Part shown: in pieces, positions 23,825 to 32,737 of the stretch
Numbering within the stretch: position 1 is the stretch's first letter
Layout: every line of letters begins with the position of its first letter
Source: Halochromatium glycolicum
GTDB lineage: Bacteria; Pseudomonadota; Gammaproteobacteria; Chromatiales; Chromatiaceae
DNA length: 33,099 nt
Assembly: GCF_016584085.1 (NCBI RefSeq)
Contig: NZ_NRSJ01000051.1
Span: 1 to 33,099, forward strand
Direction: 5' to 3'
Position numbers and translations under genes: made by a program
Notes under the pieces: model-generated
What the model was told of the DNA's origin: nothing
Database searches by the model: none
Seen by the model: only the letters and a program-made list of their open reading frames with translations

Positions 23825-24751
23825 ATGCGAGGTATTGAGCCAGCCGATGATCAAGGCCGCCGGCATTGGGTACCCGGCCTGGCGGATATCGGCCGTCGCC
23901 GGCGCGCGTCGTTGTTCGTGCTAGTGCTGGCCGCTTGCTGGCAGCTGTGCGCTGCGGCCGATGTCGGCGCGCTGGATCGGATCGGCGCGGCCGAGACCAT
24001 CCGGGTTGCCTATGCGCCCAACGCCTATCCGATCTCGTTCAAGGACGCAGCCGGCGTGCCGCGCGGTTACGCGATCGACCTGTGCCGCCAGGTCCTCACC
24101 AGCGTCCAGGGCGCGCTTGGCCTTGAGGCATTGGAGATCGCCTGGATCGCCGGGAATACGCCGCGTCGAGTCGCCGCGGTCGCGAATGCTGAGGCCGATC
24201 TCGAGTGCGGCACCACGACGATGACGCTCGCGCGCCAGCGCCGGGTCGATTTCTCCAATATCGTATTCGTCGAGTCGGGGGGCGTCCTGGTCCGCAGTGA
24301 TCGCGGTCTGCGCGGTCTCGCAGACCTGGACGGCCTCAGGGTCGGCGTGGTCCCCGACACCACGACCGAGCGACGGTTGCGTCTGGAGCTCAGCGAGGCT
24401 GGGGTCGATGCGGAATTGGTGCCGATCCGGGATGCCAAGGATGGTCGCCGGCGCCTGCTCGAGGATGAGCTGGATGCGATTGCCGGGGATCGCTTGGTGC
24501 TGATCGGTCAGGTCGCCAAGGCCGGAAACGCGGAGCGGTTTGCGATGCTCGACGTCGATGTCTCGATCGAGCCCTATGCCTTTGCGTTGCCGCGCAACGA
24601 CGCCGATTTCCGTCTCGAGGTCAATCGCGGGCTTGCCGAGGTCTACCGCAGCGGCGAGGTGGATCGGATCTTCCAGCGCTGGTTCGGTGAGGAATCACAG
24701 CCGACGCGGCTGCTCGAGACGGTCTATTTCCTCTATGGTTTTGCCGACTGA
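23825..24751 (+). CDS. Periplasmic amino-acid-type solute-binding protein (SBP_bac_3)
   Basis: I choose ATG 23825 (308 residues); GTG 23816 in the same frame adds three residues. A long N-terminal lead ends in a signal anchor (RRRRASLFVLVLAACWQLCA, cleavage near AAADVG). The mature part has the family order: IRVAYAPNAYPISFKDAAGV, RGYAIDLCRQV, ADLECGTTTMTLARQRRVDF, GLRVGVVPDTTTERRL and DVSIEPYAFALPRNDADF, then the final helix IFQRWF. The Arg in ARQRRVDFS is the usual ligand carboxylate contact. No ABC permease or ATPase adjoins it. Its stop abuts the stop of the convergent exporter gene (TGATCA). Confidence 0.85.
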   Translation: MRGIEPADDQGRRHWVPGLADIGRRRRASLFVLVLAACWQLCAAADVGALDRIGAAETIRVAYAPNAYPISFKDAAGVPRGYAIDLCRQVLTSVQGALGLEALEIAWIAGNTPRRVAAVANAEADLECGTTTMTLARQRRVDFSNIVFVESGGVLVRSDRGLRGLADLDGLRVGVVPDTTTERRLRLELSEAGVDAELVPIRDAKDGRRRLLEDELDAIAGDRLVLIGQVAKAGNAERFAMLDVDVSIEPYAFALPRNDADFRLEVNRGLAEVYRSGEVDRIFQRWFGEESQPTRLLETVYFLYGFAD

Positions 24752-26545
24752 TCAGCCCGCGTTGCCGTCCTGGAACTGCAGCGCCGCGAGGCGCGCATAG
24801 AGCCCGTCCTCGGCGAGCAGCTCCTGATGGCGGCCGCTGGCAACGATCCGGCCTTGATCCAGCACCAGGATGCGATCGGCGTTGCGGACCGTCGCGAGCC
24901 GGTGCGCGATCACCAGGCTGGTGCGCCCCTGCATCAGGTGGGCAAGGGCGTCCTGGACCAGCCGCTCACTCTCGGCATCGAGCGCGCTGGTGGCCTCGTC
25001 GAGCAGCAGCACGGCGGGGTCGCGCAGGATGGCGCGGGCGATGGCGATGCGCTGGCGCTCACCGCCGGAGAGCCGCACACCGCGCTCGCCGAGGAAGGTC
25101 CGATAGCCATCGGGTAGGCGCATCAGGAACTCGTGGGCGTGGGCGGCGCGGGCCGCGGCCTCGACGGCTTCGTCGTCGACATCGAGCCCGTAACGGATAT
25201 TCTCGAGCGCGTCGGCGCCGAAGATCACCGGGTCCTGCGGCACGATCACGATCTGCCGGCGGAATTCGGACGGCGGCAGCTCGCGCAGATCGACCCCGTC
25301 GAGCCGCAGGCTGCCCTGCTGCGGGTCGTAGAAGCGCAGCAGCAGGTGGAACAGCGTCGACTTACCAGCGCCGGAGGGGCCGACGAGGGCGATCTGCTCG
25401 CCGGGCGCGATCTCGAGATCGATGCCGGCGAGCGCCGGATGCTCGGGCCTTGACGGATAGGTGAAGGCGACTGCCTGCGCTTTGACCCGCCCCTGCGCCG
25501 GTGCCGGCAGGCGTGTCGGCGTCGTGGGGGCGGTGATCGAGGGCGCGGTCTCGAGCAGCTCCATCAGCCGCTCGGCAGCCCCGGCGCCGCGCAGCAGCTG
25601 CCCGCCGATATCGGATAATGCGCCGATATTGCCGGCGACCAGGATCGCGTAGAACAGAAAGGCCGAGAGCTCGCCGCCGGTGAGCCGGCCGGCGAGCACC
25701 TCGCGGCCGCCGAACCAGAGCACCAGGCCGATGGCGCCAAAGGTCAGCAGCGTGACCACGGCGCTCAACAGGGCGCTGTTCAGCGACCGGCGCATCGCGG
25801 TGTCGAACGCGTCCTCGACCCGTTCGGCGTAGCGCGCCCGGTCGACCGGCTCGTGACAGAACGCCTGCACGGTGCGGATACCGTGCAGGGTCTCGTCGAC
25901 ATAGGCGCCGACGTCGCCGATGCGATCCTGACTGAGCCGGGAGAGCCGGCGCACACGATGGCCGAGGACCCAAGCCGGTACCAGCACCACCGGCACGCCG
26001 AGCAGCACCAGCGCCGTCAGCTCCGGGCTGGTCACGGCGAGCATCAGGACGCTGCCACTGGCGAGCAATGCGCTGCGCAGGCCCATCGCCAGGGTCGAGC
26101 CGACCACGATCTGCAGCAGGGCGGTGTCGCTGGTCAGCCGGGAGATGACCTCGCCGGTGCGGGTGGTCTCGAAGAACCCGACATCGAGCGCCAGGGCGTG
26201 ATCGAATACCCGCCGGCGCACATCGGCGACCACGCGCTCACCGAGCCAGTTCAGCAGCCAGCTGCGCAGACCCACCGCGACGCTCAGCAAGATCACGACC
26301 AGCAGGAACAGCAGCAAGGCCCGGTTCAACGAGCCCGGTGAGCCATCGGCCAGTCCGGTGTCGACGACGTTGCGAATGACCTGGCCGAAGGCGAGCAGGG
26401 CGCCGGCGGCGAACAGCAGGGCCGCAAGCGCGAGCAGCAGCCGCCCGAGATAGGGTCGGGCGAAGGCGAGCAACCGCAGCAAAGGTCGCAGCTGCCGGCT
26501 GCGTGGCCGATCCGTCGAATCGGCTGAGGTCGGAGACGAGCGCAT
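24752..26545 (-). CDS. MsbA-like ABC exporter, fused membrane and ATPase domains
   Basis: ATG 26543-26545 gives 597 residues; an ATG at 26614 would add a 23-residue Pro/Arg lead that looks non-coding. Residues about 25-320 hold six membrane helices and the intracellular loop segment TRTGEVISRLTSD. The ATPase has Walker A (GPSGAGKST), the Q-loop (IVPQDPVIFGA), the signature LSGGERQRIAIA, Walker B (VLLLDEATSALD) and the H-loop (VIAHRLAT). Half-transporters of this type work as homodimers, exporting lipids or hydrophobic compounds. The substrate cannot be read from sequence. It is monocistronic here. Confidence 0.9.
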   Translation of the reverse strand: MRSSPTSADSTDRPRSRQLRPLLRLLAFARPYLGRLLLALAALLFAAGALLAFGQVIRNVVDTGLADGSPGSLNRALLLFLLVVILLSVAVGLRSWLLNWLGERVVADVRRRVFDHALALDVGFFETTRTGEVISRLTSDTALLQIVVGSTLAMGLRSALLASGSVLMLAVTSPELTALVLLGVPVVLVPAWVLGHRVRRLSRLSQDRIGDVGAYVDETLHGIRTVQAFCHEPVDRARYAERVEDAFDTAMRRSLNSALLSAVVTLLTFGAIGLVLWFGGREVLAGRLTGGELSAFLFYAILVAGNIGALSDIGGQLLRGAGAAERLMELLETAPSITAPTTPTRLPAPAQGRVKAQAVAFTYPSRPEHPALAGIDLEIAPGEQIALVGPSGAGKSTLFHLLLRFYDPQQGSLRLDGVDLRELPPSEFRRQIVIVPQDPVIFGADALENIRYGLDVDDEAVEAAARAAHAHEFLMRLPDGYRTFLGERGVRLSGGERQRIAIARAILRDPAVLLLDEATSALDAESERLVQDALAHLMQGRTSLVIAHRLATVRNADRILVLDQGRIVASGRHQELLAEDGLYARLAALQFQDGNAG

Positions 26546-26809
26546 GGGCGGATCTCGGAGCGACGCGTGGGTGGGTCGAGCGGCAACCGAAAGGGCCGGG
26601 GCGCGGGGCGGCAACAGGGGATGCGGTTTGCCAGATGCGCGGGCGAGCGGCGTTCGGCAGGACTGCGGCAGCGCGCCGCAAAGGTCGCCGCGGGTCCTCG
26701 GAGCAGGGCTCTTGGCCGCGGCGGACTGGGTCAGGCGCAGCCGCCCTGTCTCGGTGGGCAGCGGCGCTGATGCCTAGGGTCTGGATGCCCCCAGGGCCTG
26801 GAGACTCGG

Positions 26810-27046
26810 TCAGTTGCGCAGTAGGTCGTACAGCCGGTCTTTGAGGAGCAAGCGCTCCTTCTTCAGGTCCTCGATGGTCTCGTCGGCAACCGGGGTCCCC
26901 AGCTCTTCGAGCTTCCGCACGCGTGCATCGAGCGCGTCGTACTCGTCCATCAGTTTTGCGAATGCGGCATCGTTGGCGCGCATCTCGTCGATCTTGCCTT
27001 CGAGCTCCGGGAACTCGTGGAGCACATCATGAATTTCTCCAAGCAT
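26810..27046 (-). CDS. YdcH/DUF465 family small helical protein
   Basis: ATG 27044-27046 follows GGAGGA (near 27058-27063), so this start is preferred over the longer frame reaching 27223. The 78-residue product is all helical: MLGEIHDVLHEFPELEGKID, then MDEYDALDARVRKLEELGTP and DLKKERLLLKDRLYDLL, the conserved DUF465 ending. The family has no settled function. The gene stands alone between the exporter and the OmpH gene. Confidence 0.9.
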   Translation of the reverse strand: MLGEIHDVLHEFPELEGKIDEMRANDAAFAKLMDEYDALDARVRKLEELGTPVADETIEDLKKERLLLKDRLYDLLRN

Positions 27047-27221
27047 CGGCTTGCGATCCTCCGGAACGGCGCCGCGGCGAAGGCGCCGGTGTCGTATTGA
27101 ACGGTTGATATCCGGGCTGCGGCGCCGCTGCAAGCAATGCGCGCACCGCCCTCGCGAGGATTGTAAACCAGCCGTCATGCGCTGCCGGCAGCAGGGGTCG
27201 AAAAAGCTGATCTGGGTTAGC

Positions 27222-27247
27222 AAAACGGCCGAATCCGGGGCCGTTTT
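27222..27247 (-). terminator. Intrinsic terminator after the ompH gene
   Basis: AAAACGGCC (27222-27230) and GGCCGTTTT (27239-27247) form a perfect 9-bp stem with an 8-base loop, ending in a T-run on either strand. It lies 20 bases after the ompH stop. Confidence 0.75.
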
Positions 27248-27266
27248 CAGGGTTTGCCCGGGCGCT

Positions 27267-27785
27267 TCAGTCGGTGTTGGCGTTCATTGTCTTGATGACC
27301 TCATCGGTGATGTCGCCTTCGTCGTCCAGATAGACCACGCCCGACTGGTTGGCCTCGAACACGGCGTCCAGCTTACGCTTCTTCGCGACGCTGATCACGG
27401 CCTCACGGGCCGGCTGCAGGATCTTGTTGCCTTCCTGCTGCTGGGCTTGGGCGAGCTGGCGCTGGATCTGGGTGAACTCCTCTTCGAACCGCTTGATCCG
27501 CTCGCGAAGTTCGGTCTCCTTCTTCTCCACCTGCTCTGCGCTCATCAGCGGGCGATCGCGCTCGAGCTGCTGCTGCATCTGGCGGATCTCGGCCTCTTCC
27601 CGGGCGAACGCCTGCTGCTCGCCGCCGAAGCGCTCCTCCAGGTTGGCCTGCGCCGCCTTCCCGAGATCGCTCTCCTCGAGCACGCGCTGCATGTCGACAT
27701 AACCGATCTCGCTCGCCAACACCGGCGCAGCGAGCAAGAACGCGATCAAGACCAATAGGGTACGGTGAGTCAAACGGCGAATCAT
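27267..27785 (-). CDS. Skp/OmpH-family periplasmic chaperone
   Basis: ATG 27783-27785 has GAGGAG eight bases upstream; an ATG 15 bases earlier has none. The 172-residue product has a signal peptide (LLVLIAFLLAAPVLA), then SEIGYVDMQRVLEESDLGKA, the typical Skp start. A long coiled-coil arm follows (REEAEIRQMQQQLERDRPLM, KKETELRERIKRFEEEF) and the return strand AVFEANQSGVVYLDDEGDIT. Skp trimers hold unfolded outer-membrane proteins in the periplasm. The usual bamA and lpxD neighbours are absent, so this may be a second OmpH paralogue. It is divergent from the DUF2058 gene and ends in a terminator. Confidence 0.9.
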   Translation of the reverse strand: MIRRLTHRTLLVLIAFLLAAPVLASEIGYVDMQRVLEESDLGKAAQANLEERFGGEQQAFAREEAEIRQMQQQLERDRPLMSAEQVEKKETELRERIKRFEEEFTQIQRQLAQAQQQEGNKILQPAREAVISVAKKRKLDAVFEANQSGVVYLDDEGDITDEVIKTMNANTD

Positions 27786-28022
27786 TGCTGAGCTCCTCAA
27801 GAGGGACGGGTCGCCTCCGCGGTGCGAAGGCCAGGGTATCGAGCGCGCGATTGTATACCGCAGAGCAGCACTGATTCAGCGGGCCGGCGTCTGACTGAGC
27901 CGTTCCAAGACACCCAGGAGCCACGCACCGGCGCGCACAGGCGGCGAGCGGCGTTACAATCGGGACTGAAATTGATCAGCCGTTGGTCGAGTGGGCGCGG
28001 AAAGCGCCGGAGGATCAAGCGC

Positions 28023-28550
28023 ATGGCAGGCTCCCTGCAAGAGCAATTGGTGAAGGCCGGGCTGGCGAGCGAGCAGCAGCTCAAGCAGACCAAGTCGAAG
28101 AAGCGTAAGCAAAAGCGCGCCGGCGGTGATTCGGCCGGCGCCGCACAACGCCGGCAAGCGGAACAGGCGGCAGCCGAGAAACGGCAGCGCGACCAGGAAC
28201 TGAACCGCAAGCGTGACGAGGAGGCCAAGCGCAAGGCCGAGGAGATCGCGCTCTGGCAGCTCGTGCGCGACCATCGCATTCCGCGCTCGGACGGCGATAC
28301 CGCCTACAACTTTTCCGACGGCAAGGCGCTCAAGCGACTCTACGTCAGCGCCGAGCAGCATCGGGACCTGGTCGCCGGCAAGACCGCCATCGTGCGCCAC
28401 GATGACTTCTACGAGCTGGTCCCGGCGGCAGTGGCCGAGCGTATCGCCGAGGTCGATGCGGCGGCGGTGCTGGTGCACAACCGGGACAATCCGGATGAAG
28501 GCGACGACGAGTACGCCGAATATAAGGTCCCCGATGACCTGATGTGGTAG
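28023..28550 (+). CDS. DUF2058 family protein (YaiL-like)
   Basis: ATG 28023 follows GGAGG (28009-28013). The 175-residue product starts AGSLQEQLVKAGLASEQQLK, the conserved DUF2058 opening, then a Lys/Arg/Glu-rich helix, then IALWQLVRDHRIPRSDGDTA, YNFSDGKALKRLYVSAEQHR and the end DEYAEYKVPDDLMW. Length matches E. coli YaiL (179). Function is unsettled; YaiL has been linked to ribosome or nucleoprotein association. The tatD gene follows on the same strand and may be coupled. Confidence 0.9.
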   Translation: MAGSLQEQLVKAGLASEQQLKQTKSKKRKQKRAGGDSAGAAQRRQAEQAAAEKRQRDQELNRKRDEEAKRKAEEIALWQLVRDHRIPRSDGDTAYNFSDGKALKRLYVSAEQHRDLVAGKTAIVRHDDFYELVPAAVAERIAEVDAAAVLVHNRDNPDEGDDEYAEYKVPDDLMW

Positions 28551-28633
28551 CGCGATCAGCGGTTCGCGGCGCCGGTGCGCGTCGGGTCCAGCCTCGCCAA
28601 TCACCGAAGAGACGGAAACAGAGACGGCAGGCG

Positions 28634-29395
28634 TTGTTGATCGATACCCATTGCCACCTCGATGTGACTGATTTCGACCAGGATCGCGACCAGGTGCTGC
28701 AGGCCGCGCGTGCAGCCGGCGTCGCCGCGATCGTCGTCCCGGGCATCGATGCCGCCGGGTGGGACAAGCTCCTGCGGCTCTGCGCCGACGCCGAGGACCT
28801 GTATCCGGCGCTCGGGCTGCATCCGGTCTATCTGGAGCGGCATCGCGACGCCGACCTCGCCGCGCTCGAGCAGCGGCTCGGCGAGGCGCAGCCCGTCGCG
28901 ATCGGGGAGATCGGACTCGATTTCCATGACAAGGAGGCCGATCGGGCGCGCCAGCTCGAGCTCTGCGCCGCGCAGCTCGCCATCGCGCGCGCTGCCGGGC
29001 TGCCGGTGCTTCTGCATGTGCGCAAGGCCCATGACGAGATGCTGCGGCTGCTGCGCGAGACACCGGTCGTCGGCGGGACCGCGCATGCCTTCAACGGCAG
29101 CCTGCAGCAGGCGCAACAGTATCGCGAGCTCGGCTTCTGTTTGGGCTTCGGCGGCATGCTGACCTTCGAGCGCTCGTCTCGGTTGCGCCGGCTCGCCAGC
29201 GAGCTGCCGCTGGATGCGATCGTGCTCGAGACCGATGCGCCGGACCTGACCGTCGCCTCGCATCGCTATGAGCGCAACAGTCCGGCCTATCTGCCCGAGG
29301 TGCTGTCGGCGCTGGCCGAGGTGCGCGACGCCGATCCCGCCGAGGTCGCACGCCAAACGACGGCCAATGCGCGCCGGCTGTTGGCGCTGCACTGA
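28634..29395 (+). CDS. TatD-family metal-dependent hydrolase
   Basis: The product begins LLIDTHCHLD with the HxH metal ligands; the start is probably TTG at 28634 or 28637. A GTG at 28544 in frame would overlap the DUF2058 stop and add 30 very basic residues. Other ligands are Glu in IGEIGLDFHD, His in LPVLLHVRKAHD, His in GTAHAFNGS and Asp in VLETDAPDL. TatD proteins are 3'-5' exonucleases acting on damaged or single-stranded DNA and RNA. Length (253) is normal. tcdA follows 32 bases later. Confidence 0.9.
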   Translation: MLIDTHCHLDVTDFDQDRDQVLQAARAAGVAAIVVPGIDAAGWDKLLRLCADAEDLYPALGLHPVYLERHRDADLAALEQRLGEAQPVAIGEIGLDFHDKEADRARQLELCAAQLAIARAAGLPVLLHVRKAHDEMLRLLRETPVVGGTAHAFNGSLQQAQQYRELGFCLGFGGMLTFERSSRLRRLASELPLDAIVLETDAPDLTVASHRYERNSPAYLPEVLSALAEVRDADPAEVARQTTANARRLLALH

Positions 29396-29427
29396 CGCGC
29401 CTTGAGCAGACAAGGCGGTCCTGGCTG

Positions 29428-30174
29428 ATGTCGGCGCAATGGGTCTGCGGCCCGCTGACGGAGCGTACCCGCGTCCTCGTCGGCCAGGCGGGTGTCGACC
29501 GCCTGGCCGAGACCCGCGTCTTCGTGGCCGGGCTCGGCGGGGTCGGGTCGTTCGCCGCCGAAGCACTGGTGCGCGCCGGGGTCGGCGAGCTGGTGATCGC
29601 CGATTTCGATCGGGTCGCGGCGTCGAACCTGAACCGTCAGCTCTGCGCGCTCCACAGTACCCTGGGCAGGCCGAAGGCCGAGGTGGTCCAGGCGCGGCTG
29701 CTGGATATCAACCCCGACTGCCGAGTGACCCTGATCCAGGAATTCCTGGCCGCCGAGATGCTGCCGGCTCTGGTTGCCGAGGGCGGATTCGACCACGTGG
29801 TCGATGCGATCGACAGCCTGAGCAGCAAGCTGGCGCTGCTCGCTGCGGCGCTGGAGGCGGCGGTTCCGGTCGTCAGCAGCATGGGCGCGGGCGGCAGGCT
29901 GGACCCGGCCGGCATCCGAATCGGCGACCTGATGGACAGTGGCGGCTGCCCGCTGGCGCGAAAGGTGCGCCGGCAGCTGCGCCACCGCGGCTATGGGCGC
30001 GGGATCACCGCGGTCTGGTCGGAAGAGCCGCCGCAACCACCGTTGCCGCCTGAGCCGACCGGCCGTGGCCGTCCGCGGGCCGTAAACGGGACCATCAGCT
30101 ATCTGCCCGGGCTGTTCGGTCTGACCATGGCCGGAGTGGTGGTGCAGCGCCGCCTTCAGACAGCGCAAGGTTGA
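29428..30174 (+). CDS. tcdA: tRNA threonylcarbamoyladenosine dehydratase
   Basis: The 248-residue product is an E1-like enzyme that cyclises t6A37 in tRNA to ct6A using ATP. The nucleotide-binding loop VFVAGLGGVGSFAAEAL lies at residues 31-47, ADFDRVAASNLNRQL has the Asp and Arg that bind ATP, and DHVVDAIDSLSSKLALL has the second ATP contact. SGGCPLARKVRRQLRHRG and the C-terminal GTISYLPGLFGLTMAG are family segments. Its position after tatD on the same strand suggests one operon. Confidence 0.92.
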   Translation: MSAQWVCGPLTERTRVLVGQAGVDRLAETRVFVAGLGGVGSFAAEALVRAGVGELVIADFDRVAASNLNRQLCALHSTLGRPKAEVVQARLLDINPDCRVTLIQEFLAAEMLPALVAEGGFDHVVDAIDSLSSKLALLAAALEAAVPVVSSMGAGGRLDPAGIRIGDLMDSGGCPLARKVRRQLRHRGYGRGITAVWSEEPPQPPLPPEPTGRGRPRAVNGTISYLPGLFGLTMAGVVVQRRLQTAQG

Positions 30175-30545
30175 GTCGGGTCTGGCCGGCTTGCCCCGCT
30201 CGCCGGTGCATCGTGCCAGGAATACCGGGAGCCTTTGTCTGCCACCAGGCTTTTAGCACTGTAGGAGCCCGCTTGCGCACGACCAGGCCTTGGCGCTGTA
30301 GGAGAGCCTGCTTAGCGGGCGACTAGGCCGCGCTCGCGGCGACGAAGATCGCCGCGCAAGCGGGCTCCTACCTCAAGACCATTGCGGGCAGCGACAATCG
30401 GTCTTGGGATTTCCGCTGTCTTGCGCTAGCAAGGACCGGATGCCTCGGCCGTTCGTTGGCAAGCGACCGGACGACGGAGCCGCTGAGCCGGGTAGCTGAG
30501 CCGGGCAGCTGCGCTAGGACTCTGCCGCAGCGGAGCACGCCAGTG
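30175..30545. repeat. Intergenic region with a REP/BIME-type repeat
   Basis: GTAGGAGCCCGCTTGCG (30261-30277) is the exact inverse of CGCAAGCGGGCTCCTAC (30355-30371). A third, diverged direct copy (TGTAGGAGAGCCTGCTTAGC) starts near 30297. The motif resembles the GTAGGAGCnnGCTTGC REP units of pseudomonads. It lies between the ends of tcdA and motB, which converge here, the normal site for such repeats. No gene is seen in the rest. Confidence 0.7.
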
Positions 30546-31358
30546 CTATGCGCCGTCTCCCAGCTCGCGCTCGATCGCCTCGCCGGCACGGATGGTCAGC
30601 TCGACGCGCCGGTTGCGGGCGCGTTGCTCCGGTGTGTCGTTGGGCACCAGCGGGCGGGTGTCGGCGTGCCCGCGAACAAGCAGCCGCCAAGGCGCGAGGT
30701 CCTCGTTCTCCAATAGGGTGTCCGCTACCACCGCGGCGCGCATCGCCGAGAGCCCCCAGTTGCTCTCGAAGCGCGCGTTGCTGATCGGCACATTGTCGGT
30801 ATGGCCGTCGATCGCGATGTAGCCGGGTATCTCGATGAACTCTTCAGAGAGGGTCCTCAACAGGGCCGCGAACGAGGGACTGATCTGCGCTGATCCCGAA
30901 GGGAAGCTGCCCTTCTCATCGATGCGGATGACGATGTCGCGGCCATCGCGCTCGACGCGCACATTGCCGTCAGGGTTGGCCTCGCGAATCTTCATCTCGA
31001 TGCGCTGCTCGATCTCGCCCAGCCGCGACTCGACACGCGAGTTGATCTGGCCGGCGGCCAGGGTCGGGTGCTCCTGGGTGGTCTTCTGGCGGACCTCATC
31101 GAACGGGATCGGCTGCGGGCGCCCGGGCGAGAACTTGCGCATGACCGGGCTGGTGCCCAGGGGGATCGCGTTCGCCTCGACCTCCTGCTGGACACCGAAT
31201 GCCCGGGCGAGCTCGCCGGCGAGGCGCTTGAAGCGGATCGCATCGATCTCGGCGAACGAGAGCATCAGCACGAAGAAGGTCAACAGCAGCGTCATCAGGT
31301 CCGCGTAGGTGACCATCCAGGCCGGCACCTTGCTGCATCTGGCGGGCTTCTTCGGCAT
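30546..31358 (-). CDS. motB: Flagellar motor protein MotB
   Basis: The 270-residue product has one membrane helix with the ion-carrying Asp20 (VTYADLMTLLLTFFVLMLSF). The periplasmic part holds an OmpA-like peptidoglycan-binding domain: IAIDGHTDNVPISNARFESN, LLVRGHADTRPLV and RARNRRVELTI. MotB anchors the stator to the cell wall. It starts 11 bases after the motA stop. The cytoplasmic lead (MPKKPARCSKVPAW) fits the family. Na or H specificity cannot be decided, though the PomA-like partner hints at Na. Confidence 0.92.
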   Translation of the reverse strand: MPKKPARCSKVPAWMVTYADLMTLLLTFFVLMLSFAEIDAIRFKRLAGELARAFGVQQEVEANAIPLGTSPVMRKFSPGRPQPIPFDEVRQKTTQEHPTLAAGQINSRVESRLGEIEQRIEMKIREANPDGNVRVERDGRDIVIRIDEKGSFPSGSAQISPSFAALLRTLSEEFIEIPGYIAIDGHTDNVPISNARFESNWGLSAMRAAVVADTLLENEDLAPWRLLVRGHADTRPLVPNDTPEQRARNRRVELTIRAGEAIERELGDGA

Positions 31359-31369
31359 CGTTCGGCCCT

Positions 31370-32176
31370 CTACGGCATCTCTGGCTGCTCGGCACCGCCG
31401 CCAGCGGCCTCATTGTTGGCCGCCTCACGCTTGTCGCGCTGCTCTTTCGGCAGATAGGTCAGCAACATCTGCTCGACGACGCGGGGGTTCAGCCCTTGCT
31501 GGATCGCCAGCAGCGCATCGGCCCATAGGGCCTGCAACCGTTCCTCCTCGACCGTCCTCAGCTCCAGCTTCTCGGCGATCGGGTGGGCGATGATCTGCGC
31601 GATCAGTACCCCGTAGAGGGTCGTCAACAGCGCAACCGCCATCGCCGGACCGATCGAGGAGGGATCATCCATGTTCGAGAGCATGTCCACCAGTCCGATC
31701 AGGGTCCCGATCATCCCCATCGCCGGCGCCACATCGCCCATCAGCTGGAAGGCGCGCGCACCGGCCCGGTTGCGCTCGAGGGTCATCAGGCGCTCCTTGT
31801 CCAGCACGTCCTTGAGCATCTCCGGCGAGTAGCCGTCGGCCAGCATCTGCAGCCCCTGGGCCAGATAGGCCGAGCTGGTTTCATGGTCCTCCAGCGCGAG
31901 CAGCCCGTTCTTGCGCGCCGTCTTGGCGACCTCGAGCATCTCCTCGATGGTGGCGCTTAGGTCCGGGAGGTTCATCTTGAAGGCCTTGACGACCGCCTTG
32001 GCTGCCAGGCGGACCTCCGAGAAGGTCATCTGTGACAGCACGATCATCGAGGTGCCGCCGACGACGATGATCAGGCTGATCGGGTTGACGAAGACCATTG
32101 GCGAGGCGCCGAGCGAGATCGCGATCACGACTAGGATGATCGCGCCCACCATGCCGATGATCGTTGCTAAATCCAT
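31370..32176 (-). CDS. motA: Flagellar motor protein MotA/PomA
   Basis: ATG 32174-32176 with GAGG eight bases before it gives 268 residues; the frame's earlier ATG at 32233 lacks family sequence. MDLATIIGMVGAIILVVIAI opens as in PomA. Four membrane helices follow, with the long cytoplasmic loop (GLLALEDHE, DVLDKERLMTLERNRAGARA) and the conserved GDVAPAMGMIGTLIGLVDML with the proline of helix 3. HPIAEKLELRTVEEERL is the cytoplasmic tail. With MotB it forms the stator channel that turns the flagellum. Confidence 0.93.
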   Translation of the reverse strand: MDLATIIGMVGAIILVVIAISLGASPMVFVNPISLIIVVGGTSMIVLSQMTFSEVRLAAKAVVKAFKMNLPDLSATIEEMLEVAKTARKNGLLALEDHETSSAYLAQGLQMLADGYSPEMLKDVLDKERLMTLERNRAGARAFQLMGDVAPAMGMIGTLIGLVDMLSNMDDPSSIGPAMAVALLTTLYGVLIAQIIAHPIAEKLELRTVEEERLQALWADALLAIQQGLNPRVVEQMLLTYLPKEQRDKREAANNEAAGGGAEQPEMP

Positions 32177-32518
32177 TCGATAACCTCGCTGACAGACCGC
32201 GGCGCCGGACGTGCTGACCGGGGCACCTTGCACCTATTGCCGCAGCGAATCGACAAAACGACGCCGACCTGGGACGGGCAGTGGGTCGGGCTGCTGCGGC
32301 GGAACGCAATCAGCCTGCATGATACGTGTTTTGAATCCGTTCCACAGTGCACAGTGCCCTATTTGGCATCGCGATGCAGGCGGTCGATGCGGTGTGCTGT
32401 CCGCGGCGCAAACCAAGGCCGCAAGCAGCGGCCCGGGAGTGCTGAAAACCCGGCATGCTGAGGTCGCAACAGCCCGGCCGCTCGCTTATGCTGTGCCGCC
32501 AGTCGTCAGCCGAGGCGC
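32177..32518. other. Intergenic region upstream of motA
   Basis: This must contain the motAB promoter and the upstream region of the PAS fragment. I looked for a sigma-28 (FliA) box and found no convincing match on the minus strand. No other structure stands out. Confidence 0.4.
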
Positions 32519-32735
32519 ATGGCGATGGACGAGAATTCGGTGCCCGTTGATCTGATATTCGTGCTCGAGGCGGATGGCACCATTGTTGATTTCTACCAAG
32601 CCGAGGGCGCAGCACTCTATGTGCCCGCGGAGGTGTTCCTCGGCAAACGACCTGAGGATGTGCTGCCCGCGCATATTGGTCAGGCGTTTCGGGAGACTGT
32701 CGAGCGCGCGTGGAAGGAGCAGCGCTCGATCTCGT
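32519..32735 (+). pseudogene. PAS-domain protein, truncated after the PAS core
   Basis: From ATG 32519 the frame reads VDLIFVLEADGTIVDFYQAE then AALYVPAEVFLGKRPEDVLP and FRETVERAWKEQRSISF, a PAS domain of the type that heads many two-component sensors and diguanylate cyclases. Near 32735 the sequence becomes the antisense of a sensor gene, and the remaining residues up to 32887 are an Arg/Ser-rich shadow. The output domain is therefore lost. Confidence 0.65.
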
Positions 32736-32737
32736 TC

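Noticed and set aside
32177..32518. A FliA (sigma-28) promoter for motAB
   Set aside because: Flagellar stator genes often have one, but I could not find a TAAA...GCCGATAA-type match with correct spacing.
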